NCBI RefSeq assembly: GCF_000143415.4
Contig: NW_003314289.1
Span: 631,788-695,787, forward strand
Origin: Selaginella moellendorffii
Taxonomy: Eukaryota > Streptophyta > Lycopodiopsida > Selaginellales > Selaginellaceae
Direction of reading: 5' to 3'
Length of the DNA: 64,000 nt
The notes under the pieces were generated by a model, which was not told the DNA's origin, did no database searches, and saw nothing but the letters and a program-made list of their open reading frames with translations. Below, one piece after another: positions 44,640 through 55,221 of this stretch. Made by a program: the position numbers and the translations under genes. Position 1 is the first letter of the stretch. Each line of letters starts with the position of its first letter.

Positions 44640-44925
44640 AACCTTTGATATTTTGACCTTACGGGGTTTTTATACAACCATTTAAAATATTCCAAGAATT
44701 AAAATACTCTCTCTCTCTCTCTCAAGATGCCCATGGCTGCAATAGTAGGAGGATGGAAGCTTGCTAATGGGCCTGTAGGAAAACAAGTATATATTAATTG
44801 AGAGGTAGGAAAATTGGAAAGCATTGTTAACAACTTTAAATATTGCTGAAGATGGAACTAGTGAATTTGGGGTCGACATTGGCATAACTTTTCCACTTAA
44901 ACTGAAAAAAGAAAGAGGATGATAA
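44640..44925. other. Spacer between LARD-C and LARD-D, with a CT microsatellite
   Basis: It contains about eight CT repeats at 44708-44724. A short plus frame begins just after it (PMAAIVGGWKLANGP) but is soon interrupted. No gene is supported. Confidence 0.5.
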
Positions 44926-47770
44926 CTTAACTTCCTTATGCCATTAAGAAGTCTTGGGTAGCTACCTGCTACAAGTTTAACCGATTATTTTGCACCTTTT
45001 GCTTAGTTGCCTTATAGTTGTCAAGTCCTACAACTCATTGTTGGTTCTTCCACACTTCCATCATTATTTGGGTCACCACACTCTAATTACATGCCTTCCA
45101 GCTTAGGCTATGCCATTCCCATTTCTATTAGGATTCCTTTGGGAAGGGGTTCTCATGAACTTGCCAACTTACTTTAAGGCATCACACCTTGGCACATTCG
45201 GTGTCTCCACACCATCGGCTTCACAAACCTACCTTTATAACACTTTTTACTTGTGTCTAGATCCTTGCCAAAACCAATACAGTTCTTTCTTATGCCAACT
45301 ATTCATTAGCACTGCACCATAGAGTTTACTCACAACTTTGTGTCAAAGTTCTTTTCTTCTGGGAACACCTTCCCCACAACTTTAGTATGGCACATTCTGC
45401 CATCAATGAGATACTCACTGTTCTCATACTTAGATTCTATAATCCTCCCCAACCTTCGTGGGGCACAACACACCTTAGTCCAAATGCTTTTAACAATCCC
45501 TTAGGACCATTCTTGACTCTACTTGAGTCATTTAGCATTTTTGGATTTTAAAATCTAATGACCTATAAAGTTTTATTTGAGGTGCCAGTCCGCTGAAATA
45601 CAACTTCTTGTATTCATGTCCTACTCACAAAGACCATCTTTGCAAATGTCACTCCAACACTTGATTTTTTTCCCTAGGGCAACCTTTACCCTTTGGACTA
45701 CTTGTCCATGTGACGAGAATACCAACTCATCCTTTAAGTACACCCCCAATTCCTTGGGTTGTTCCAGCATTTATCAAGGGTAGCCTCGGTTACCATTTTA
45801 AGGACTTGTGTCCTCTTCCATATTTGACTTTCCACAGTCATTAATTTTGGTCTCAAATTCATGAGCACCAACCTCAACTATATGAGGATAATCTCATGAC
45901 TCCTTTATGGTTTTGGAGTCTTTATTTTTCCTGTGATCCCTGCTATAGTTGTTTACCACAACTACATTAGCTAGTTTGCTGAGTCAAACGTTCATCTGAA
46001 TCACATCCTCAACTTTTGAGGAAAACCTTATACTGTTCCCAAGATCCCAAAGTTGTTCCATTATTGGCCCTTTTCTATCCACCACCTTACCTACCAGTTC
46101 ACACATGAACTATAGTGGAGAGCCATGTCTTTCCGACCTACTACTCCTCACAGATAGGCCCACTTCTAGGACCTTCCGATGCTAACACCAGTGGTGATAT
46201 ACTTGAGCACCAATAAAAGTTGGACTAAGGAACAGCTCTGATACCAAATTGTAAGCGACTAAATTTTCCATTCTACTTTAGTCACTTAACCACACCTCCG
46301 ACCACTTGGAGGAGTCTCATTCACAACCTCCATAAGTCCTATTTTGGACTTGGGGATTTGCTAGCCCCAAGAATGACATCTATGCCACTCAACCATTGCA
46401 CTTGGTCCAAGTGCTCCATGTGTCTGGTCCCAAGACCGACACCCCAAGGTACCACCGACATATCAGCCCGTTACGCTAAGGCCATGCCCCTTTACCTTAG
46501 TCATACGGGTGGTCTAATACCACCTACATCACAGTTCTATCTCTCAAAGATTGGGCCATCCATCCATGAGTGATCATCCTGGATCCACTCCTTAGCATCT
46601 TAACATGCCCGCAGGCATGGGGAATAGCCTTCCCCAATATCCCTTTCTAGTCCTCACTAAGACCCTTTCTATCCATGGCCGTGTTCGCTATCATTGCCAC
46701 TAGATCAAGGCCCACTTGGTCTCTACACTAGAGGACTGCTCCTCTTCCTTTTCATAGTCTAAGACTTTGGGACAACATTTCGAAACACCGTGGCCTTACC
46801 TAAGCCTTGTGGGTACTCTCCCTGCCTTCTGCCTTTGGGTGCTCTAGCCATGGGCTTAGAGCGAGGTTCTATTGAGCCATGCCAGGTATCCAAGTAGGTA
46901 GTGCCACCCACACTTGGATTGGGAGCATTGACCATTTGATCTCCCGGGGGAATTAGAGCCGGCTCTTGAACACTTCACCAAGCTACCCTGCTTATCGGTC
47001 CGTATTCACTCTAGCATTGGACTTCCTAGTGGTTATCTCATCACCCAACATCTGGGTATAGCCTTCCTAGGCCAAACTGGCCTTTTCTGGCCAAACTGGC
47101 TCCACTGGAGTCCTCCCCCTACTATACTTTTGGATCTCACCAAACCCCTCAGGGTCTGGGAGACAACCGCTTTGGGCTTTCACCCTCTCAAACTCGAACT
47201 CAGACTCGGACTCGGACTCAGACTCGGACTCGAGCTTGGGCTTGGTCTCGGCCTCAGCCTTGGTCTCGATCTCGGTCCCAGTCCCGGTCTCGGTCTCGGT
47301 CTCAGTCTCGGTCTCAGTCTCGACTTCGGACTCCATCTCAGGTCCTTCTCGGACTCCATCTCGGATTCCATCTTGGATTCCATCTCGGGTCCATCTCGGA
47401 CTCCATCTCGGGTCCATCTCAGACTCCATCTCGGACTCCATCTCAGACTCCATCTCAGACTCCATCTCGAACTCCATCTCGGGTCCATCTCGGACTCCAT
47501 CTTGGGTCCATCTTAGACTCCATCTCAGGTCCATCTCAGACTCTATCTCGGGTCCATCTCGGACTCCATCTTGGGTCCCTCTCGGACTCACTTATTGCTT
47601 GCTTTGTGCTTTTTTCTCGAGCCCTTCGTTGGGAGTTGCACTCCCGCTCTCAACCTTTCAAGTCGGAGCTTTTAGTCCAAACGTATTATACTCGTTTGGC
47701 TTTCGCTTTGGCCACTACCACGTGGCACACTTTTGGCTACATTTTGGGGCTTAGGGATTTGTGTCTCACA
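44926..47770 (-). mobile_element. LARD-D: truncated minus-strand LARD (5' LTR plus about 1.3 kb interior)
   Basis: The 5' LTR is 46250-47770 (1,521 bp; TGTAAGCGAC to GTGTCTCACA). The primer site reads TGGTATCAGAGC on the minus strand (46235-46246) and is perfect. The interior matches LARD-A 19521 to about 20855 and then stops at about 44926, so the 3' part and 3' LTR are absent. The minisatellite occupies about 47190-47590 and the shared module 47117-47185. Confidence 0.88.
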
Positions 47771-49190
47771 TTGTGTTGGGTGGATTCATTTTCAGCAATA
47801 GAGTAGCAAAGTTTTGTGGTTTTAGAGATTCAGTTTTTGGAGCATTTTGAGCTGATCTTCATATAGAGCTACATGATGGTAGAGTTGGAGGTTTATAAGA
47901 TGCAGCCCAAAGAGTCCATCCATGATTACAACTACCACTTCAAAAAGTATCTGAGCAGTTTAACGTTGCTTGCTCTAGTGCTTGAGTCATCAAGCCCTAT
48001 GTTGACTCTCTCAATCTAGCACTTAGGAGAAAAGTTCAAGGGAAGGGTCCAACTACTATAGAGCAAGCTATGGAGCAAGTAGTGCAAGTTGAGCACATAA
48101 GGTTGTTAGAGTAAGGAGCAATGGCATATAAGGAGAGTTGCCATATTGCACAATCATGACCACTACATCCATCACCCAAAGATTATATGTCTACTCTCAC
48201 TCAGCTCCTCACAAATGTATTAGGAACTTTCTAAGACTCCATAAAAAAAATTGGTGAAAGGCTAAATTGAATCTTGGCCCACATCATAGTAATGACAACT
48301 TCCCTCAAACGAATGTTGGATATTGGCAATGGGGGAGAGGTGCACAACAGGAGGGATGCTATTAAGAACCTATTGGTCATGGTCAGAGATACAACAATGC
48401 TCCTCCACCACACTCATATCACAAGGTCAATGCTTCAACTGAGATGACAATATGACTTTTACAGGGATTTTGGGCATGAAGAGGACCAATGTTGGTTCAA
48501 GAGAGACTATCTAGCATATTTTGGATAGCCTCAAAGGTCACTTCCAGCTTTACAATAGGTTTTCCAGCAAAGGCTATTGCCAAATAAAGCTCTCTTGGTG
48601 AACTCATCGAGTGGTGGTGCATTCTCATCACAACAATACCAAGCTTTGCGGGATATGAAGGGGAAGGGCATAGTTAGTGATGTCAACTTATTTGGCTTCT
48701 CCTCCACTCCTAAGAACTTTTTGGATGACCACATTGGCTACAATGATGAAAGCAATGACTATATCAAGGGACAATGGCCATGGCTTGGAGAGCTCTCCCA
48801 TGAGAACCCTAGCTTCTGGATGTTGGAGAAGGCTGGATGGGTTATAGGAATAGGGCTAGGATCACATGGTCAGGTCTAGTTTATCTAGTTGAGTCCACCA
48901 CAATCATCGGCCATCAAGGAGTTGGCACAGAAACAATATTCAGCAAGTTTCAAGATGTTATGGAGTTTGTAGAGGCGGATCATGGCTCTCAACCTCTCTT
49001 TGATAGTTAGGTGGATGTAGTGACTTTCTTAAATGTTTCCCTTGCTATGACACATCGACAAACTCGTGAGAAGGAAATGCTCGATCAATCGGTTTCAATG
49101 CAAACTAAAGTGGTATACAAAGATAAGATGTTGAGGACCGTAGTTTCTTTAAAGACAAGAGTAGAGCTAGAGCAATAGTCTCTCTCAACA
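47771..49190 (+). pseudogene. Retroelement gag relic (copia-like)
   Basis: Broken plus-strand frames give a gag-like segment (YKMQPKESIHDYNYHFKKYL near 47900) and then a zinc knuckle at 48451-48492 with perfect spacing in which both leading cysteines are tyrosine (YDFYRDFGHEEDQC). A further segment GAFSSQQYQALRDMKGKG near 48620 resembles the linker before the copia protease. Many stops are present. The copia assignment is tentative. Its left edge abuts LARD-D and its right edge joins chromovirus sequence. Confidence 0.5.
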
Positions 49191-49998
49191 ACTCCAGATG
49201 TGGAAGATACACACATTCTGAGTTCTCCTATAACAACTTTGTTCATTCCTCTCTTCGAATTTCCCCCTTCTTTGCGAACTCTAGCCGAAATCCCCAATTC
49301 AATCTCTAACTTCCTTCTCTATCCGAATCCTCTCGTTCAAATCCCTACTTTGAGGCATTTGTCTCCACCTTCCAGGAAATCCACAATTCCATCTCCTTCC
49401 ACCTCCATCATGCTCAAGAAGCTCACAAAACATTTGCCAATGTCCATCGTTAGGATTGTCCCCCTTACAATATCGGGGATAAAATCTGGCTCCTCAGGCA
49501 AAATATCTCCACCACCAGGCCCTGTCCAAAACTTGATTTCAAAGGCCTTGGTCCTTTCCCTATCACTGCTATCATTGATCCTGTCACTTATCGCCTTGCA
49601 CTTCCCTCCTCATATATATTTCACACTGTTTTTCACTCCTCATTCCTTGAGCCTTCTATTCCTAGTCCTATTCCAAATTGGGTCATTCCTCCGCCTCCAC
49701 CAGTGCAGCTTGAGGATGGGTCTAAGTACGAGGTTTAGGATGTCCTTGATTCCAAGATTTCACGGTCTAAACTCTACTATTTGGTCGACTGGAAGGGTTA
49801 TAAACCTGAGGAACGCACTTGGGAACCTGCAAACAACCTGATTCATTCTCCTGACCTTGTTCAAGACTTCCACCACCGCTATCCTTCTCGTCCCAGTCCT
49901 CATTCTTTTTCTCCATCTCCCATCTCTTGCCGCTCATCTCATCCTCCTCTTCGTTCTCGTTCACGTCCTCGTTCCACTCGTTCTTGAGGAGGGGGTGC
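49190..49998 (+). pseudogene. Chromovirus integrase C-terminus and chromodomain remnant
   Basis: Joining plus-strand frames gives DFKGLGPFPITAIIDPVTYR, the YIFHTVFHSSFLEPS segment and then the chromodomain KLYYLVDWKGYKPEERTWEP at about 49765-49825, followed by an Arg/Ser-rich tail. A stop interrupts before the chromodomain (49738). The tract GAGGAGGGGGTGC directly before 49999 is the polypurine tract. Only the 3' end of the element survives. Confidence 0.8.
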
Positions 49999-50385
49999 TG
50001 TCAGGAATCCCCTAATTCTTGCCACATTCCTGACTCTCGCCGGATTCCTGACCTGCAGACCACATTCCTGACTCTCGAGACACTTCTCTATTCCTGACTC
50101 TCGAGACACTTCCCTATTCCTGACTCTCTGATTTCTTGTACGATTCCTGAGTCTCGAGCCACATTCCTGATGATGATGTGGCGCCTCCTCGACCTCAGTT
50201 ATATTTAGGCCGTCCTCGATCCAAAAGTGGTGGAGCTTCATCAACCTATAGTATATATAGGTTAGCCTTGTTCCATTTCTCCACAATCTGAATTAACGCC
50301 AGTCTAAGGCTTCTTTTTTGTTTCCACTAGCTTTTTTCTTTGTCTTTTGTATTTTCCAGTCTTGATCTTGCTAGGGGTCTTGACA
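49999..50385 (+). repeat. Chromovirus LTR (387 bp), left arm of the palindrome
   Basis: It starts TGTCAGGAATCC and ends GGGGTCTTGACA. It contains two to three copies of a 26-bp unit (ATTCCTGACTCTCGAGACAC...) and a TATA-like TATATATAG near 50253. Transcription from it would run right, into the palindrome centre. Confidence 0.88.
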
Positions 50386-51148
50386 ACACCATTTGATAGA
50401 GGAGGAAGTACTCAACACCAGTTGCCAATGCACTAGCAAAAGCACCAACTTTCACCAAGCGAGTCAAGTAGTTTGGAGGCAATAATGACATATTCATTGC
50501 CAATAGCCACCCCATTTGATAAAATGTCACAAACTCAAATGAACAGGAAATTGCAATTGGCTTCAATTATCCTTCCATAGCATAAAAGGAGTATTATAAA
50601 CTTGGCACCAAACATAACTATGCATATATCAAATAACATTATATCACATCTCCAGCCAAAAGAAAAACCTACGTAGTTTCTTGGTCATATGCCAATATCC
50701 TATAATGCCCACCTAGAATATAAGAGTCATGATCATGGAGAAAGCATGGAATAAATATCGAAGGTACCACTAGCTGTAAATAATCATCAAGATTAGTCCC
50801 AAAGAAATAAAAAAGGTTGTCCTTAAAATAATATTGAGAATATAAATGCCAAAACAACAAGTCATCAAAAAGTAATGCAATATTCTCAAACCCCTTATAA
50901 AGCATTTGGATCCATATTTCAACCTTTTAAACTTTATAAACTTTATCAAGAGAAGGTAAAGTTTGCTTTGCACCTTGTGGACACTGAACATCAAATACAG
51001 CAACTGTTGATAGTACAAAATCCTCATTCAGAAAATCCACAAGTGCTGAAATAATAGGCTTGTCACGAATATGAAGAAATGAAAAGAGCTTGAGAAACAG
51101 TGTCAACATTAACTATAAAACTCCCTAAAAGATGAACAACCTTAAAAT
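50386..51148 (-). pseudogene. AT-decayed gypsy pol fragment (RNase H-integrase region), left arm
   Basis: On the minus strand it aligns with the intact element at 4268-9277, about 7500-8290. Examples are VDFLNEDFVLSTVAVFDVQCPQGAK, shortened here, and YLTRLVKVGAFASALATGV. Differences from the intact copy are overwhelmingly C-to-T or G-to-A, with many stops. The chromovirus LTR abuts at the codon corresponding to about 8295. Confidence 0.8.
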
Positions 51149-51209
51149 TATATATGCACTTATGAACTTTAAAGTCCTATTGACAACTCCCCCAATTTTG
51201 GCATATCAT

Positions 51210-51972
51210 ATTTTAAGATTGTTCATCTTCTAGGGAGTTTTATGGTTAATGTTGACACTATTTCTCAAGCTCCTCTCATTTCTTCATATTCATGACAAGT
51301 CTATTATTTTAGCATTTGTGGATTTTCTGAATAAGGATTTTGTACCGTCAACAGTTGTTGTATTTGATGTTCAATGTCCACAAGGTGCAAAGCAAACTTT
51401 ACCTTCTCTTGATAAAGTTTATAAAGCTTAAAAGGTTGAAGTATGGATCCAAATGCTTTATAAGGGGTTTAAAAATACTGCATTACTTTTTGATGACTTG
51501 TTGTTTTGGCATTTACATTCTCAATATTATTTTAAGGACAACCTTTTTTATTTCTTTAGGACTAATCTTGATGATTATTTATAGCTAGTGGTACCTTCGA
51601 TATTTATTCTATGCTTTCTCCATGATCATAACTCTTATATTCTAGGTAGGCATTATAGGATATTGCCATATGACCAAGAAACTACGTAGGTTTTTCTTTT
51701 GGCTGGAGATGTGATATAATGTTATTTGATATATGCATAGTTATGTTTGGTGCCAAATTTATAATACTCCTTTTATGCTATGGAAGGATAGTTAAAGCCA
51801 ATTGCAATTTATTGTTCATTTGAGTTTGTGACATTTTATCAAATGGGGTGGCTATTGGCAATGAATATGTCATTATTGCCTCCAAACTACTTGACTCGCT
51901 TGGTGAAAGTTGGTGCTTTTGCTAGTGCATTGGCAACTGGTGTTGAGTACTTCCTCCTCTATCAAATGGTGT
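51210..51972 (+). pseudogene. AT-decayed gypsy pol fragment, right arm
   Basis: Mirror copy of 50386-51148. Its plus-strand reading covers the end of RNase H and the integrase finger and core up to FLLYQMVL. It ends where the reversed LTR begins at 51973. Confidence 0.8.
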
Positions 51973-52359
51973 TGTCAAGACCCCCAACAAGATCAAGACT
52001 GGAAAATACAAAAGACAAAGAAAAAAGCTAGTGGAAACAAAAAAGAAGCCTTAAATTGGCATTAATTCAGATTGTGGAGAAATGGAACAAGGCTAACCTA
52101 TATATACTATAGGTTGATGAAGCTCCACCACTTTTGGATCGAGGACGGCCTAAATATAGTTGAGGTTGAGGAGGCGCCACATCATCATCAGGAATGTGGC
52201 TTGAGACTCAGGAATCGTACAAGAAATCAAAGAGTCAGGAATAGGGAAGTGTCTCGAGAGTCAGGAATAGAGAAGTGTCTCGAGAGTCAGGAATATGGTC
52301 TGCAGGTCAGGAATCCAGCGAGAGTCAGGAATGTGGCAAGAATTAGGGGATTCCTGACA
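51973..52359 (-). repeat. Chromovirus LTR (387 bp), right arm
   Basis: Reverse complement of 49999-50385 with the same length. It is followed on the right by the reversed polypurine tract and chromodomain end (52360-52634, KLYYLVDWKGYKPKERTWEP-type, minus strand). Confidence 0.88.
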
Positions 52360-52634
52360 GCACCCCCTCCTCAAGAACGAGTGGAACGAGGACGTGAACG
52401 AGAACGAAGAGGAGGATGAGATGAGCGGCAAGAAATGGGAGATGGAGAAAAAGAATGAGGACTGGGATGAGAAGGATAGTGGCGGTGGAAGTCTTGAACA
52501 AGGTCAAGAGAATGAATCAGGTTGTCCATAGGTTCCCAAGTGCGTTCCTTAGGTTTATAACCCTTCCAGTCAACCAAATAGCAGAGTTTAGACCATGAAA
52601 TCTTGGAATCAAGGACGTTCTAAACTTCGTACTT

Positions 52635-53015
52635 GATTGGCAATATCAATTATCTGATTAAATTGAACAACATCACCAAAAAATTATACAAACCAAATGA
52701 TATACAAAAAGTAATATTGGGAATATCATTTTTGATTATCAGCACTTGCTAGTACCCAGAAGCAAAATTTAACTTGACGAATTAACAATTTCTCTCTAAA
52801 GATCCAAAAATCAACAATGTGAGGAAAAAGATATACATTTGGGATAACACTTCGTTTAATAGTTGATAATTGATGCAAAAGCAAATACTTCTATCAAATT
52901 TTGTGACAAGATAAAGTTCATATGCCCAAGGATTCCACAACTTTCGGATAACACTATTTTCTAATATTTTCTTGACATTTACACATAAAATTTTAATCTT
53001 TTTTAATAACTAACG
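52635..53015 (-). pseudogene. AT-decayed gypsy reverse-transcriptase fragment
   Basis: Read on the minus strand it aligns base by base with the RT of the intact element (about 6350-6700: CIDYRPLNEV, LASGYWQVP, FGLYEFLVM regions), but nearly every change is C-to-T or G-to-A and the frame is full of stops. It belongs to the same old copy as the pol fragment at 50386-51148, from which the right palindrome arm separates it. Confidence 0.75.
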
Positions 53016-53351
53016 ATAAATATAAATCTTGATTAGACAAACATCCCCAATTAGAATAAAATGACATAATATATTTTGGCTTTATATTACTTGCAATTCT
53101 TTGATGGTGATATTGGGACTTCAAGTCAAAGGCAAACTTTGATGCAAAAGAAGTTGAAGTTCTTAAGTTGAATTAAAAATACTTCACTAAAAAACATAAC
53201 ATAATTTAGATTGTTAATAACATATATTATATAGTAATTTATTTCCCCATTAAGCATATTCTAAGCACTTTAGAACCTTTTTCAAATCGGACCGTCCAAG
53301 CTTTTAGACCTAGAAATGGACGGTCGGTGATTGGACACCGGATATTCTTTT
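53016..53351. other. Upstream region of the LdpA-like gene
   Basis: About 330 bp, AT-rich at first, then GC-richer from about 53285. No convincing TATA box was found. The self-complementary ACCGTCC ... GGACGGT lies at 53291-53324, close to the start codon. It probably holds the promoter and 5' leader. Confidence 0.4.
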
Positions 53352-55221
53352 ATGGCGCTCAGTTGTCATCTGTTCCTGGCGCACGGCAGGGTTTGCCGGA
53401 TTCGCGGTGAGAATCTATCCAATCAATCTCCGTTCTCTTCGGCGACAACATTGGACTGCGAGCAATCGCTACACCGGATTCTCAGCAAGCTGGAATGCTA
53501 CAAACAGTCGCCATTGGCGGCGCTCCAGTCCGGGCGCTGGGTGAAATTGATTTGCGGAGCAAGCTTTGAGGTGCGTCTCACTGCTGGTTTGCCTCATTTA
53601 CAAGATTTCTCCTCTTGATGTTTCATTTCTTCCTTGTGTGATCACGCAATGTATGATTCATTTTGATCTCTAAGTGGCAACTTAATTTCTCGCATCTTTC
53701 CAGGACATTGCAGAAGTAAGAAATCTATCACTCATCTATGCTCTTGCTGGTGGTAAGTTTGTCTTTACAGGAAAGATTTAGTAGAAGCAAACTCTTTGCT
53801 CATTTCCTTGCAGTGGACTGCATCGATTGCGCTGCTGATGGAGCAGTAGTGACGGCAGTCAGTGATGGTGTTCGTGCGGCCAAGGAAATCGCTCTGGACT
53901 TTGGATATAGTTTCCGTGATCCGTGGCTCATGGTCAGCATAAACGATGACGAGGATCCTCATTTCCGCAAAGCTGGTATGCTCTCGGGAGTTCTAAGTTT
54001 TTGTGAAGAAATCTTTTGATTTTTCAGCTGGTTTTGGACAGAGTTCAATCCAAGGCTTTGTCCTTCTGACTGTCCACGTCCCTGCGAGCGTGTATGTCCT
54101 GCTTCAGCTATTTCTTTCAGCTATCCAGAATCAAGTGGAGTTATTCCGGAACGCTGCTATGGCTGTGGTCGTTGCATTCCAGTCTGTCCCATGCGAAACA
54201 TTCGTAAGTTCTTTCTATTCCATTTTTGTAGGAATGCTAACAAGAACATTGGATCCAGAAGCTGTAACTTACGTACGAAACCTTGAGAAGGTCTCAGAGT
54301 TACTGTGCTTAGACGAAGTTGATGCTGTGGAGATTCACACCGGACAAGGGTAGCGTTTTCTATTCCAGTTAGTGTCATCTAAAGTCCCTAGTGCTAAACT
54401 TCTAGACGTTTGGAGGCTTTTCATCAGCTGGTGACAAACCTTGGCAGTTCTTTCGATCATCTAAAGCTTGTGGCAGTAAGCACTTGCTTGCTTTCATGAA
54501 TTTCTTCACTCGTTTGCAGGTAAGCGTTCCTGACTTGGGCGATTCAATGATCTCTTCCATGACGACAATGTACGAGAGCATGAAACCATATGTCAAATGT
54601 GCAAACCTCTGGCAGGTATTGTTTTCGTTTTGATTTCAACGATGCTAGATATGATTCTTTAGCTGGATGGACGTCCAATGAGTGGTGATATCGGCAAGGG
54701 TGCTACTCGAGCTGCGGTAATCCTGGGTGGAAGAGTTTTAGCGGCTTTGGATCGTCCCCCAGGTATTTGCCGATCTTTTCACTTCGACCACCAACACTGT
54801 TATTATCTTTCCTTTTTGTCTTGTTTGCTACAGGTTTCTTACAGCTTGCTGGTGGGACAAATTCACACACCAGAGAGGCTTTAGAGCTCGCTGGACTTGT
54901 AAACAATGGTTTGTCTTTCACTACTTGTTCGATTGGTTTTACTATTATACTCTACACAGGCAATGAGTCTATGATTGCTGGCATTGCTGGCATTGCTTTC
55001 GGTGGCTATGCTCGAAAGGTATCACTCTTTTATACGCATTATTCTTCTCTTCCGTGCGGCAAAGACTTAACGTCTTTCCTGTAAAAAAAATCGACCAGAT
55101 TGTTTGTAGTTTGCTCAAGGAGCTGGAAGCAACAAAGTCTACACGATTGGAGGACCATCCAGAGCTGTTGTTTAAGTCGATCTCTGTCACAGGAGAGCTT
55201 GTATGGCCCATGAAGCTTTAA
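53352..55221 (+). CDS. ldpA: LdpA/ZGT-like iron-sulfur protein (plastid, circadian or redox input homologue)
   Basis: Eleven exons: 53352-53570, 53704-53752, 53814-53975, 54042-54203, 54232-54349, 54406-54475, 54520-54615, 54663-54762, 54834-54908, 54960-55018 and 55099-55221. The sum is 411 codons with phases that fit. The N-terminus is Ser/Thr-rich, as in a plastid transit peptide. Conserved blocks: VKLICGASFEDIAEVRNL, VDCIDCAADGAVV, PWLMVSINDDEDPHFRKA. Two [4Fe-4S] clusters follow, Cys 150/154/158/162 and Cys 182/185/188/192 (CYGCGRCIPVCP), then VDAVEIHTGQG, LDGRPMSGDIGKG and QLAGGTNSHT. Cyanobacterial LdpA carries redox information to the KaiABC clock, and tobacco ZGT is its plant relative. 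The plant function is not settled. Confidence 0.88.

Larger units (their letters stand above)
49723..52634. repeat. Large inverted repeat: about 1.42-kb arms with a ~60-bp spacer
   Basis: The left arm 49723-51148 and right arm 51210-52634 are reverse complements of each other, with only scattered differences by eye. Each arm holds, from outside in, a chromodomain end, a polypurine tract, a 387-bp LTR and a ~760-bp gypsy pol fragment. The two LTRs point toward the centre. A transcript from either LTR would fold into a stem of more than 1 kb. Confidence 0.92.

Noticed and set aside
44729-44800. A short frame reading PMAAIVGGWKLANGP, reminiscent of a cystatin-like start
   Set aside because: It is interrupted within about 25 codons and nothing else of such a gene follows.
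49200-49841. A 213-codon plus-strand ORF with hydrophobic stretches
   Set aside because: The chromovirus integrase C-terminus reads in another frame over the same bases, so this frame is a shadow.
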